A stretch of DNA of 64,000 nucleotides from Odobenus rosmarus divergens (lineage: Eukaryota > Chordata > Mammalia > Carnivora > Odobenidae), in contig NW_004450480.1 of assembly GCF_000321225.1 (NCBI RefSeq), positions 4,810,111 to 4,874,110 of the forward strand, written 5' to 3'. A program made the translations under genes and the position numbers. Positions 52,600 to 63,205 of this stretch are shown piece after piece (position 1 is the stretch's first letter; each line of letters begins with the position of its first letter). The notes beneath the pieces were generated by a model. That model ran no database searches, was not told the DNA's origin, and saw only the letters and a program-made list of their open reading frames with translations.

Positions 52600-53796
52600 C
52601 TGTGAGGGACAGGGTAGCTCGTAGCCACACCAAGGCCCAGCTGGTAATAGGCGGGCAGCTTGTGGCTGTCGGTGACTGTTTTTCTCTTTCTCAGTCATCA
52701 CCTCTAGCTGTTACCAACTCTTGCGTGTATAGTTTATCTCCTTCCCTTTCTAGCTCAGGCCTGACCTGTCATTCAAGTACCCACAGAAGACAGGGACTTA
52801 GCCAATGACAGCTCACCACCCCGCCCCCACCACCAGAGTACATTCATTAGATAGCTGGGGGCCCTGAAAATCTTGCTCAAGTTTTAATTCCCTGGCACAG
52901 AAAATTAAATTCCCACTATAACTACTTCACCTTCCTCCTCCTTTCTTCCCTCATCATTCACTGGGATCCTTTTTCTCTATCGTGACATTTCCCTTAGATT
53001 CTCTTCTTCTCTGTCTGCACAGGCTCAGGGCAGGTCAGCAAATCCTTCACCTAAGCAGAAGCCTGGGGAGGCTCTCTCCTTTTCCTGTAGTCCTCTCAAT
53101 TTCTGTGCATGGTTCCCTTGAAAGGCAAAGAGCAGCCCCCTCCATTCCCCCATAGAGAAGGAGGGAAAATGTGCAGTGTCTTCCATCAAGCAAAAGTTCT
53201 ATCACTCCTTGTCAGGTCAAACGCTTGTATGGACTGTTGGAGGTGGAGGTGGCTAGATTGCTGGGGGTGCTGTGAAAGCCTCTTTGGCTGCTGTTGTCTA
53301 AGTCCTGGAGGAGACATCTACTCCCTCCTGTGGTCGCTAGCTTCAGAATTAGTGCTTATTTTTGTCTAAGGTTTGTTTAGAATTGTCTGCAGTTCTAGAC
53401 CCATGAAAGAATTCATGCTCAGAATCTCATTCTATAGGAATGCAAAGAAGAGTTCTAAATCTCTTTAAATATCTAACTATTTAGATGCTCTCCTACTTGC
53501 AATCTCTATGTTAATTATAAATGTTTCCCCACAAATATAAAGGCATGTCCACTCTACCTAGACTGGAACCCAACCTTTGGAAATGTCTGCCTCACATTCA
53601 GTTTTGACAAAGATTCAAAGATAATGCTTGGGAAAAAGGGGCATGATTGATCAACAGTGTCTGTCATGGGTATGGCAAAGAAAGGTAGAGGTATCTTTGA
53701 CAAGCATGTGCTGATCATATAGTAGGAGCTACTTGTTTATACTAGCAGGAATATTATTTATTGTTGAAAGCAAGAAACTGCAGGGGAACATCTTTA
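52600..53796. other. Unique sequence, relatively GC-rich, no gene seen
   Basis: No repeat could be named. Plus-strand frames of 68 codons (52602-52808) and 86 codons (53109-53369) show no domain. TTTTTCTCTTTCTCAG at about 52679-52694 resembles a splice acceptor, but no exon follows convincingly. Confidence 0.5.
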
Positions 53797-53812
53797 TAAT
53801 TTTGACATTTTT

Positions 53813-54005
53813 CTTTAAAGATTTTATTTATTCGTTTGACAGAGAGAGACACAGCGAGAGAGGGAACACAAGCAGGGGGAGTGGGAGAGGGAGAAGCAGG
53901 CTTCCCATAGAGCAGGGAGCCCAATGCGGGGCTCGATCCCAGGACCCTGGGATCACGACCTGAGCCGAAGGCAGACGCTCAATGACTGAACCACCCAGGA
54001 TCCCC
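53813..54005 (-). mobile_element. SINEC, young copy
   Basis: Minus-strand: GGGGATCCTGGGTGGTTCAG, GAGCGTCTGCCTTCGGCTCAGGTCGTGATCCCAGGGTCCTGGGATCGAGCCCCGCATTGGGC, CCTGCTTCTCCCTCTCCCACTCCCCC, tail AAATAAAATCTTTAAAG. A perfect 16-bp target duplication, TAATTTTGACATTTTT, lies at 53797-53812 and 54006-54021. It and the low divergence indicate recent insertion. Confidence 0.97.
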
Positions 54006-54021
54006 TAATTTTGACATTTTT

Positions 54022-55239
54022 ATTAATTCAATTTGAATCTCTCTGCCAATATAAGTGAACTGGGGAAAATTTTTTTTTAAAGTCTCAAACTATGTGTGAC
54101 CTCCTAAAAGGGTTTATTCAGGTTATTTTAAAAAACTGGTTTTTAAAAAAATCTTTAAAGTGTATCTTTCTTTTAGTGACTAAAAAAAGTAAGCCTAACT
54201 AAGCAATGAGTTCACTGAGCAAGCAGAGATACCAAACTGACACTCATGAAGAAATTAGATGAGGGAATCTGGGAATTTAAATGGCACATTCAACAATGAA
54301 AACTGCTAGAAAAATATGATAAACAAAAATTCCTTTCCTATTATAAGGAGAAATTATCAATACAATAAGTACCAAGAGAAAATTATCCTGTGAGTGAAAT
54401 CTAGCCAACATAAAATGGAAAAGAAGGACACTAACATCAGCACTTTCACCAGTGTTATCTAAGTCCTCCTGTCTTATTGGTCAATGGGGAATAATCAGCA
54501 TGTTCAAGAAACTCGTGCCTTTTATCCACATAAATTTTTCTAAGAACCACAAGGATCATTGGCATTTACAGTATGTGAGCTGACAGAAACAGATCAATGG
54601 AAACCTCAAAAATGGCATTTGTATTGGTAATTAGAATTAATCTGTTAGCCATGGTGGGTTGGTTAAACTGGTTGCAAATGGCGAGCAAGTAAGGAGACTG
54701 TTGTCAGGAGATGAACCGTGAAATACATATGTAACATTGTCGATTTAAGAATGAAACCGATATGAAATGAAATTTCATGGTGCTTTGGTTACTGTCACAG
54801 AAATCATTTAAATTTAAATTATAGCAAATAGACCTCGCTGCCCCACCCCCCAAACCCATTTAAAATCATTGAACAATACCAGAATACTTTATTCAGATTT
54901 AGATAACTGGACTTAATCACAGCTAGCTGTGTTCTGAGGAAGGTGGATGAACCAACCACTCATTCTCAGATCTAGAACTGAGGTTTGAGACCACATTCTT
55001 CATTTTGGGTTCCGGTCTTCTTGCTCAAGTAACTAAACTCATAGCTCCAATTCTTTGCCTTATTCTCACGAAGTGAATGACCAAATGCAATATTAGTCAA
55101 CACATTTTACTAGTTTTTATGTTTTTTCCTACCTGTAAAATTTCACTCAAAAATATGCAATGAGGAGTTCAGAGTGAAGTGCATGTAATTTGGAGAAAAG
55201 CTGACATAAGTTTGTGTCCGTGCAATATCAACGTCTGTG
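54022..55239. other. Unique AT-rich sequence, no gene seen
   Basis: About 1.2 kb with no recognised element. A C-rich stretch (CTGCCCCACCCCCCAAACCC) lies at 54838-54857. Confidence 0.5.
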
Positions 55240-55410
55240 TGATTGATCTGGAGCAATTTCATAGAGTCTATTATACATCAGATTCCTTATTTGTACCATG
55301 GGAATAATACTCTCTCAAAATAGAATTTTATGGGAGATAATTGGGATCATACCTACAAAACAGTAAGCATAGTTTGTGGCAAATAGTTGGCACCCAGTAA
55401 ATATTAGCTG
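55240..55410 (+). mobile_element. MIR SINE
   Basis: CATCAGATTCCTTATTTGTACCATGGGAATAATACTCTCTC, TTATGGGAGATAATTGGGATCATACCTACAAAACAGTAAGCATAGTTTGTGGCAAATAGTTGGCACCCAGTAAATATTAGCTG follow the MIR core and 3' end with diverged wording. Confidence 0.7.
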
Positions 55411-55574
55411 CTCCACTAAAATATCCAAATCTTTCCTTTTTTTAGACATACCTGGTTAATAAAGCAATAGAATATGACAGGTACACAATCCACTCAATTT
55501 TTTTACACTGTAGTATTACCAGTCTGGTGCATAGTAAATCTTCCACAGTATTTGCTTTTAATAATGGCAAAGTT

Positions 55575-55609
55575 GCATTAGCCATTAAGAAAATGCAAAT
55601 CACAATTAT
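55575..55609 (+). mobile_element. Old L1, left piece of an interrupted element
   Basis: AGCCATTAAGAAAATGCAAATCACAATTATGA corresponds to the L1 text CATCAGGGAAATGCAAATCAAAACCACAATGAG. The element resumes at 56511 with TCATTTCATATCTACGAGGGTGGCTTTAATCAAAAAG, which is the next part of the consensus. The two pieces are collinear around a younger L1. Confidence 0.75.
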
Positions 55610-56510
55610 GAACTGCAACTCAACACCAACCCACACCCCCCAAATAATCTGGTTAAAAAATGGGATGAGGAACTGAACAGACATTTTTCCAAAGAAGACC
55701 TACAAATGGCCAACAAACACATGAAAACATTCTCAGTGCCGCTAATCATCAGGAAAATGCAAATCCAAACCACAAGGAGATATCGCCTTATACAGGTCAG
55801 AATGGCTAGAATCAAAAAGACAAGAAATAGCAAGCGTTAGTGAAGATGCAGAGAAAAAGGAACCCTTGTGCACTGTCGGTGGGAATGCAAATTGGTGCAG
55901 CCACTCAGGAAAAGAATATAGAGGTTCTTGAAAAAACTAAAAATAGAATTACCATATGACCCAGTAATTCCATTACTGGGCATTTACCCATAGAAAACAA
56001 AAACATTAATTTGGAAAGATAACATACACCTCTATGTTTATTGAAGCATTATTTACAATAGCCAGAATATGGAAGCAACCTAAGTGGCTGTCCATAGAAG
56101 AATGGATAAAAATGTGGTACATATACAACAGAATATAACTCAGCCATAAAAAAGAATGAAGTCTTGCAATCTGCAACATCATGGATAGACCTAGATGGTA
56201 TAATGTTAAGTGAAATCAGTCGGACAGAGAAAAACAAATACCATACGATTGCATTCATATGTGGAATTTTAGAAACAAAACAAATGAATAAAATAAAAAA
56301 GAGACAAACCAAAATACAGACTCTTAAATACAGAGAACACACTGGTGATTGCCGGAGGGAGGAGCATGGGGGATGGGTGAAATAGATAAAGGGAATTAAG
56401 AGCACACTTATGTTGAACACTGAGTAATGTGTAGAAATATTACATCATTATATTGTATGCCTGAAACTATTATAACACTATGTTAATTATACTTCAATAA
56501 AAAATTAAAA
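55610..56510 (+). mobile_element. L1 3' end inserted in an older L1
   Basis: GAACTGCAACTCAACACC, GGTTAAAAAATGGGATGAGGAACTGAACAGACATTTTTCC, GGTGGGAATGCAAATTGGTGCAGCCACTC, ATCATATGTGGAATTTTAGAAAC-like text and the 3' UTR AATGTGTAGAAATATTACATCATTATATTGTATGCCTGAAACTATTATAACACTATGTTAATTATACTTCAATAAAAAATTAAAA. ORF2 frames are broken. 5'-truncated by retroposition. Confidence 0.93.
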
Positions 56511-56985
56511 ATCATTTCATATCTACGAGGGTGGCTTTAATCAAAAAGAGAGAGAATGTGGAGTAATTGGACACCTGAATTTATATCAACTGATGAGTGG
56601 ATAAATAATGTGTTATACAATAAAATATTATTCAGCAATAAAAAAGGAATATGTAGTGATACAACATGGATGAACATCAAAAGTGTTGTGCAAAGTGTAA
56701 TGGAGCCATAAGCAAAAGAAGCAAGTCACAAAACCCCACATTTTGTACGATTTCATTTACATGAAACGTCTAGAATAAGCCAATCTATAAAGACAGAAGG
56801 TGTATGGTTGCCTAGGCTATGGGATTAGGGTGGGGTGTTTAGGAATGACTATTAATGGGTATATGGTGTCTTTCCAGAGTGATGAAAATGTTGTAAAATT
56901 GATTGTGATGATCACTGTGCAACTCTGTGGCCATACTAATTATAAGAATACCCTTTAATTGTACACTTAAGAAATAAAAGCAAAG
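56511..56985 (+). mobile_element. Old L1, right piece with 3' UTR
   Basis: Continues the piece at 55575-55609: GAGAGAATGTGGAGTAATTGG, AATATTATTCAGCAATAAAAAAGGAATATGTAG, CATTTACATGAAACGTCTAGAATAAGCCAATC, GGTTGCCTAGGCTATGGGATTAGGGTGGGG, AGTGATGAAAATGTTGTAAAATTGATTGTGATGATCACTGTGC and TTAATTGTACACTTAAGAAATAAAAG. An L1M-type 3' end. Confidence 0.88.
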
Positions 56986-57470
56986 TTAGCAATATCAGAA
57001 ATTCTGACCCTACATGGGTATCCAGTTAATAGACCTGATCACATCCTCACCATACGCTCTTGCCAACACCCAGAATTACAGCAGGCTTAATTTCTGTTCC
57101 AGGATTCAATCCTCTCAAAATGCAAATGGCCCTGCAGTGGGTAACATATTAAGTGCCACTAAATGTTAATCCTATCGTGTGAGGTAGTTATCTCTTCGGA
57201 GGTTGACATACTTAATGTAAGTGTATTTTGTTGAGAGGAAGGTGAAGAAAATGAAATTCCTTTTGATTACCAAGCAACTGATAAGTTAGTGAATGTACTG
57301 TTCCTGAAGACAATTCCTTCTAGCTTAAGTCTCTTCTTGGGTGTTGCGAGAATTCATTCATTCATCAGTCTGCAAACATCATCAGAATTAGACCCCACAT
57401 CAAAGTCAGGACGCACCTTGACTGAAAGAATATATGTGTTGACCCAAAATTCCTCAACTTATTAGTGGAC
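56986..57470. other. Unique sequence, nothing recognised
   Basis: No gene or repeat identified between the L1 nest and the next SINEC. Confidence 0.5.
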
Positions 57471-57483
57471 TAAGCCAGTTTTT

Positions 57484-57706
57484 AATTTTTTAATTTTTAT
57501 TTTTTTAAAGGTTTTATTTATTTATTTATTTATTTGAGAGAGCAAGAATGGGGGCAACAGCAGAGGGGTAGGGAGAGAGAATCTGAAGCAGACTCTGTGC
57601 TGAGCATGGAGCCGGACCTCGGGGCTCGATCTCATGACTGCGAGATCATGACCCCTGCTGAAATCAGGAGTTGGGTGCTTAACCGACTGAGACACCCTGG
57701 TGCCCC
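57484..57706 (-). mobile_element. SINEC, older copy
   Basis: Minus-strand: GGGGCACCAGGGTGTCTCAG, GTTAAGCACCCAACTCCTGATTTCAGCAGGGGTCATGATCTCGCAGTCATGAGATCGAGCCCCG, GAGTCTGCTTCAGATTCTC, tail (AAAT)n with AAAACC. Target duplication TAAGCCAGTTTTT at 57471-57483 and 57707-57719 is perfect over 13 bases. Confidence 0.95.
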
Positions 57707-57719
57707 TAAGCCAGTTTTT

Positions 57720-58192
57720 TAAATAACCAGTCCCTGTGGTATGAGTCAAAAGGTTTGGTCAAGTAAACAGCCATCCTTGTCTCTTGTATTATAGCCAGAG
57801 ATAAGATCGAAACCACCAAATAGGCCACCTGCAGGACAAATTGGGTCCCCAAAGAAATGATTTGCTTGGTTTGCACAGTGGTTTTTGAATGGTTTTTGTC
57901 AGTATCTTAGGTGAAGCATATGCTCTGTACTTTATTACCATTCTGCCCCATCCTAATGGCTTAAGCTCATGCTCACTTCTTTATTTACTTTCTTGTTCTC
58001 TATAGCCATTTGAGATTGTAACTGCTGGCCTAAAATTTTAAATATAAGGAAAGGCACATGTGAAAGTTCAGGTTTCTGGTAGATATCTTAAAACATTTTA
58101 GAAAAGTTGGCACACGCACATCTTTCCTTTTTGGGTCCTATCCAGCCACCGTCTAAGAACCACTGGAAAGTAGACTCCATGGAGTCTAGACT
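57720..58192. other. Unique sequence, nothing recognised
   Basis: No gene or named repeat. CTAAGAACCACTGG near 58154 resembles a hAT terminus but is isolated. Confidence 0.5.
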
Positions 58193-58379
58193 GTTGATTC
58201 TTAAATGTGATTGTGCATTAGCAGCACCTGGAAGGATTGTTAAAAACATTTCTAGGCTCTACGCCCAAGGTTTGTGATTCGTCGGGTCTTGGGTGGGGCC
58301 CAATAATTTGCATTTCTAATGAGTTCACACGTGATGCTGATGCTGCTGGTCTGGGGATCACACTGAGAAACACTGATCT
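58193..58379. mobile_element. MER5-like hAT-Charlie MITE, near complete
   Basis: GTTGATTCTTAAATGTGATTGTGCATTAGCAGCACCTGGAAGGATTGTTAAAAACA, GGTCTTGGGTGGGGCCCAATAATTTGCATTTCTAATGAGTTCACACGTGATGCTGATGCTGCTGGTCTGGGGATCACACTGAGAAACACTG spans the roughly 187-bp MER5-type consensus end to end, in the same orientation as 45488-45650. Its open frame on the plus strand (58237-58449) is not a gene. Confidence 0.9.
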
Positions 58380-60026
58380 AGGCAAATCGAAAAGCAAATA
58401 CCAGTTTTCTTTGTTACTCATCCTGGAGCCTGAAAGTAAAATAAAATAAAAATAACTACAGTTACCAGATGAGTGCTTGAACCCAAGGCAAGGCAATCAG
58501 ACTCATTTTGACCAAGGGGACTAGGATTGTTGGAAGACTTTCTAGTCTTACCAGCAAATCAGCAGATAAAGACAGTTCTCAGGGACTATTATTTGGGAGA
58601 AAGGAATTAAGTGATAATGGGGTAGCATGAGGATGAAGCCTTAAATCAAGGAAGTGTCGGGCTGTATTCCTCTACTGGCTATGCCTTACAGTCACCTGGG
58701 GATTTAAAAATACAGATGGGGACTCATGCAAAGACATTCTAATGTGCTCAAGCACCCCTGGGCTAGGGGAAATCCCGTTGGGTAGAGCTACATGGCTCCA
58801 CACAGTCCATCACACTGACCACTCCAGTGCTCACCGGACTCATCCAGGGTGGAGGGCATGAAAACCCAGGAGTTTTAATGGAGGAAAAGAATTTGAATGA
58901 TAAGACTTATTAGGTCATTCTTCAAGAAATTTATCATTGCCAAAGGACCTGAGAAAATGGATACGGTAGAGAGAAAGCCCAGTGTCTGGTAGTCCAGAGA
59001 TGCTCCCCGTGGGAACCAAGCATAGGATACAGCATATTCTCATTCCCCACTGAGCTCCAGTCAAATGGCCAGGCCAGAGAATGGGCTGGTCTCCTGCCCC
59101 TGCCTCTTCTACTGAGTTAAAGAAAGAGAGATGCCACAGTGGTCTACCTGTGGCATCCTCTCTGCTCACCCTATAGAATTATTCCCTTCCTTTGGTAGGG
59201 CTACTGTAGTGCTTCTGTATTAACTCATTTTTAACAACATGACACAGCTATAAAACTTCCTCCAGGGGTTTAATTAAATGTTGGAGGACTCCATGGCATT
59301 AGAGGAAAAGGAGAGAGAGGCCGTTTGCACGGGTCTTGTGAGATCAGCTTTCTTGCGCCCTCCTTTACTCTTGTAGAAATGCATGTCTGTAAGACTTGCT
59401 TCCCCAAACCGTAACTTGGGCTCTGCTCAGGTGTGTTGAATGAACAGGTGTACCCGATCTTCCATGGGCACACATGAATTAAGTTTTTTATCGTAGATCT
59501 AGGAATACTTTGGCTAAATTTATAAAAATATTTAATCATTTATCTCTAGTACATTATTTATATGCACATCTACCCCATTTTCATGCCTATCATTCTTGTC
59601 CCTTATGCTTGACAAAATGACTGATTAGAAAGTTTTCCATTTCTATACCTTTCATTTATCTTCAGTGTCTCTCATAAATGTTGAATTAAGCAGGTTTTAT
59701 GAAACTTATCATAAATTGTAGTTTTCATCAAAAGTGACTGTGACAGAGTAGATTTCTATACTCTGTACTTCAATAACAGTAACTCAGATTTTCTAGGATT
59801 TAAACTGGAAGCTTCTCACATGACAGAATTTGCGCATTGGTCCTAAGGGGAGACTTTGGGGTGTCTTTGGGGTGTCTTTTCATTTATGCTTCTCAAACTC
59901 AATAAAGCTTAGCAAACTCGAAGGGGCAGTCAGGAAACAATTTTCTGTGTATCAGAATTAGTAATAATGATTATTTTCCTACTTATAGAGATGAAGACAC
60001 TGTTATGTTTCAAAAGGGATTTTTGA
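58380..60026. other. Mostly unique sequence, no gene seen
   Basis: CAGTCACCTGGGGATTTAAAAATACAGATGGGGACTC at 58690-58726 may be a small MER5A fragment. An 11-bp direct repeat (CTTTGGGGTGT twice) lies at 59854-59875. Minus-strand frames of 84-92 codons (58218-58496, 58915-59169, 59270-59539) show no motif. Confidence 0.5.
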
Positions 60027-60190
60027 AAATTAACACTTATCAGGAATTTAGTTACTTCCCATGTTTTGTGTCCTTAAGATAACCCTAAGAAGTAGGTACT
60101 ATCATTATTCTCATTTTACAGGAAGAAAACAGAGGCAAGGTTAAGGTTAAGCAAATTTTCTAATAGCAAGTAAATGGAAAAAATGTTATT
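60027..60190 (-). mobile_element. MIR SINE, antisense
   Basis: TAAGATAACCCTAAGAAGTAGGTACTATCATTATTCTCATTTTACAGGAAGAAAACAGAGGCAAGGTTAAGGTTAAGCAAATTTTC is the complement of the MIR core and 3' half. Confidence 0.88.
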
Positions 60191-60217
60191 TCAAACTAAG
60201 ATACCCTAATTAAAATG

Positions 60218-60312
60218 AGACACACACATATGTATATATTCATATGAATACGGATCTATATACATACACATGTCTCCACACACATATGTGATCACAAATA
60301 TATTCATATAGA
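60218..60312 (+). repeat. CA/TA-rich low-complexity stretch
   Basis: GACACACACATATGTATATATTCATATGAATACGG and ACACACATATGTGATC form an interrupted alternating purine-pyrimidine region with small ATATGTGTGT-like palindromes. Confidence 0.7.
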
Positions 60313-60419
60313 ATTGCATTTGATTGTGGGAACCCATGAACTAGAATTAGTACCTTTCTACTATTTTTCCACTGCCACTACCATAACATTGTCCTCCACG
60401 ATCATTAATTCTTTTCTTA

Positions 60420-60605
60420 TATGCTGCACACATGACATAGATTAATCATTTCAGTGCATCCAAATCCTATGACTTAGGTGCTACTATTGTCTTCATTTCA
60501 CAGGTGAGGAAGCCAAGTCTAAGTACCTTGATTACACAGCAGGTATGTTAGACCATATCTGACTCCAGAACTTGAACTCTTAATTACCATACCATACCAC
60601 TGTGT
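60420..60605 (-). mobile_element. MIR SINE, antisense
   Basis: GCTACTATTGTCTTCATTTCACAGGTGAGGAAGCCAAGTCTAAGTACCTTGATTACACAGCAGG, then CTGACTCCAGAACTTGAACTCTTAATTACCATACCATACCAC, is the complement of most of a MIR with its 5' end at about 60601. Confidence 0.88.
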
Positions 60606-61565
60606 ACTGCCAAGCATGAGTGAGAATTTTATCCAGTAGGCAATGAGGGGCCACAGAAGATTCTGAAGCAGGTCCTTAACAATCCAAGGATGCTGAGTGG
60701 GCTTTGGCAAGCACATTTTGGAAATCATTAACTGAATTGTTGAAAATGTTCTGTTTCCTGTTTTAATATTTCTTGTGGTTGACAGCCGGTATCCTCATTA
60801 CAAGATTGTTAATACATCATTGAGCCTGGCAAAGTGTTGGGCCTTTTGGATGGACCTCAGTTGAAGTTTTGCCATTATATGTATGGAAAGCAGTTAGCTT
60901 TTATGTATCCACTTTTCTAATCAATAGTGAGTAATCAGAAACAGGGACCTTCCTTATCTGTGTTTGCATGCCAGGCCTCATTAATGCCAGGGAGAATTAG
61001 GTGCTCTGTAAACTTGTGAAAATTTAAAAAAACGTAAAATCCATTCTTAGGTAGCAAGAGGAGGGAAAGAACACTTCATGAGCATCCGTTAGTAATTCAG
61101 TCACAGGCACATGTCTTCTGAACAGCATTTATCTATCTGCTGTGCTGGTGGATTTTTCATTTGTTCTAGAATCCTGGGAAATACAAGTCACCTCTCTTCT
61201 TTTTCAGCCTCACTATAGAAATAATGCAATACTCTGATGAAAAGGGTGGAGATTTTTTCTTAGAAAAATGTAAGAGGACCTGATTTATGTCAGGCCATTT
61301 CTTACGGATGAATCAACGTCACTGTCTCCCTAAATAACCAAATTAAAGAGCTGGAAAAGGACAATCAAGGTGGCGGACACATTCCAGTGAGCGGAAGTCA
61401 GTGCAACATCTGTTTGGCCTGCTGTTTTAGAAGGCACTGGAACATTCTATAATCTGGGAATTAAATTTCTACTTTTTTCCTCCTTATTGGTGGAGACTGC
61501 ACGTGAGAACGGCAGTTGCTTTGTTGAGGATTTTCTTTCTTAAGTTAACATGTCTAAGGAGGAAA
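60606..61565. other. Unique sequence, nothing recognised
   Basis: About 960 bases with no gene or named repeat. The longest frame is 69 codons on the minus strand (60519-60728) and overlaps the MIR. Confidence 0.5.
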
Positions 61566-61616
61566 ACAGTGGCTGGCGCATAGTAAGCCTTCAAAAAATG
61601 CTACTGTTGTCATTGG
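61566..61616 (+). mobile_element. MIR or L2 3'-end fragment
   Basis: AACAGTGGCTGGCGCATAGTAAGCCTTCAAAAAATGCTACTGTTGTCATTGG resembles the shared MIR/L2 3' text GTGCCTGGCACATAGTAAGTGCTCAATAAATG. Too short to decide which. Confidence 0.6.
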
Positions 61617-61824
61617 TATGAGTTAAAGTACATCCACGTTTCTAACCTGGCAAAACAAACCACAAAACTCGAAAGCAAAGGTCATACAAGTATTTTTTAT
61701 GTTCAGCTTGCATTTTCTTTCGCCTCTTTCCTCCTCAACTTCTTGCCATTTCTTTTCCCTCTGTTTTCTTGAACAATAGGTAACGTTGAAACACTCTATT
61801 TTTATTTGCTAAGACACAAAAGAA

Positions 61825-62190
61825 TCATTAACTTATTCCATCAGTGTTCACTGAATATCTATTTTGTGTTAAGTTCTATGGTGGGTGGTCATTAGGCATA
61901 CAGCAATTCAAGGGGACCCTTAAGGAGTTCACAGTCAAGAGACATGGAGAAGGGAGACATGGAAACAAGTAGTAACAAGAGAAAGTTTTAGTGCTAGAAA
62001 ACTGATTTTGTTTACTTGTTTTTTTGTTAAGCAAAGAGAGAGAACATTCTGGGTCATTGGGAGAGATTTCCCAAGGGAGCTTAAAAAAATATGCTAGACT
62101 TCAGTAGTGGGTGGTGTTGGAATACACTGGCAATGGGCATTCCAGGCAAAGAGAACTGACAAGCCAGGGTATGTGTCTCATCATCTGAGC
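61825..62190 (-). mobile_element. L2 LINE 3' region, antisense
   Basis: CCATCAGTGTTCACTGAATATCTATTTTGTGTTAAGTTCTATGG, GGACCCTTAAGGAGTTCACAGTCAAGAGACATGGAG, GATTTCCCAAGGGAGCTT and GGGCATTCCAGGCAAAGAGAACTGACAAGCC follow the complement of the L2 3' region over about 365 bases. Confidence 0.75.
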
Positions 62191-62477
62191 TCAGGGAAGT
62201 AAGTATCCTCATGAGAGGCTAAGCAGTAATTCCCTGACTGTGTTCTGGAGACTTTGAGCATGAATCAGCATTCCCGGGAAGAAGAGTTTCCATGGTTAAG
62301 GAACTTAGGGAAATGTCAGGCAAAAGTAATTAGATAGGCTTCTAACCTGGAGGACCTCTGCTATATACTAATATGCTCCCAAGCAGGAGGGCTCACAGGA
62401 TGGAAGGTTCACCAACTTCTTTCTTGTAGAAAAAAGGGTAATTTTAATCTTGACCTTACTGGGTGATGAGGATGAAG
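62191..62477. other. Spacer, nothing recognised
   Basis: Unique sequence with no recognised element. Confidence 0.45.
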
Positions 62478-62546
62478 TCAGTTAATGCAGTTAAACTTAG
62501 CACAGTTCCTGGAACACTAGTCAGTAAATATTTGCTATTGTTTTTC
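62478..62546 (+). mobile_element. MIR 3'-end fragment
   Basis: TCAGTTAATGCAGTTAAACTTAGCACAGTTCCTGGAACACTAGTCAGTAAATATTTGCTATTG matches the MIR 3' end (GAGTTAATACATGTAAAGCGCTTAGAACAGTGCCTGGCACATAGTAAG). Confidence 0.75.
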
Positions 62547-63064
62547 ACTTCCCAATAAAATTATCTTGAAAATAATATAATGCTAAAATGAAGTAGATTT
62601 ATCTGTTTGGATGAGATGTACCATTGGTGTCAAAGAAGATCAGTGGGCTTTAATTCTGTCCAAGTTTGCTCCATAAATCATCCTTTCTTCTTTGGAGAAA
62701 AATAAGAAAAGCTAGCTACGAATCAGAGAGGGTAGACCAATTAAACTTCAGTGGCTAAATCGTCACCTGCCCCAAATATTTGACCTTTGTTTTTAGAAAA
62801 AATGAAAAAAAATTAGAAAAATAAAGAAAACTGACTTCATCATAATCATGCCAGTAAATAATGAAAGTTGAAAGGTCTCTGAAACTCAGTCTATATAAAG
62901 GGATTAATGACAATCCAAGAGAGCTCAGGGAGACCCTTGCTGTCTGAAATTGGGTAGACTCCAGCATTGCCTCTTTAGGTGAACAGTGTAATCCTCCAAG
63001 AATTATGGCAATAATTTCCTCTGCAATGCGACCTTTCACATCCTAGTATGTGGGTTGTGCTGTT
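62547..63064. other. Unique sequence, nothing recognised
   Basis: Includes a 94-codon minus-strand frame (62755-63039) without motif. No repeat named. Confidence 0.5.
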
Positions 63065-63205
63065 AAGTCATTAATCCTTGTGATACCTCCAAGGTAGGTA
63101 GGGATGATAATTTACAGTTCCCCATGTATACATCAGGGTGGGAAAGGTCAGTGTCTGAACCTGGAAGAAGGTTATAAGCTCTCTCTCATGCTATGACCGA
63201 CCTGA
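63065..63205 (-). mobile_element. MIR SINE, antisense
   Basis: GTCATTAATCCTTGTGATACCTCCAAGGTAGGTAGGGATGATAATTTACAGTTCCCCATG and GTCTGAACCTGGAAGAAGG fit the complement of the MIR 3' half and core with one rearranged part. Confidence 0.7.
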
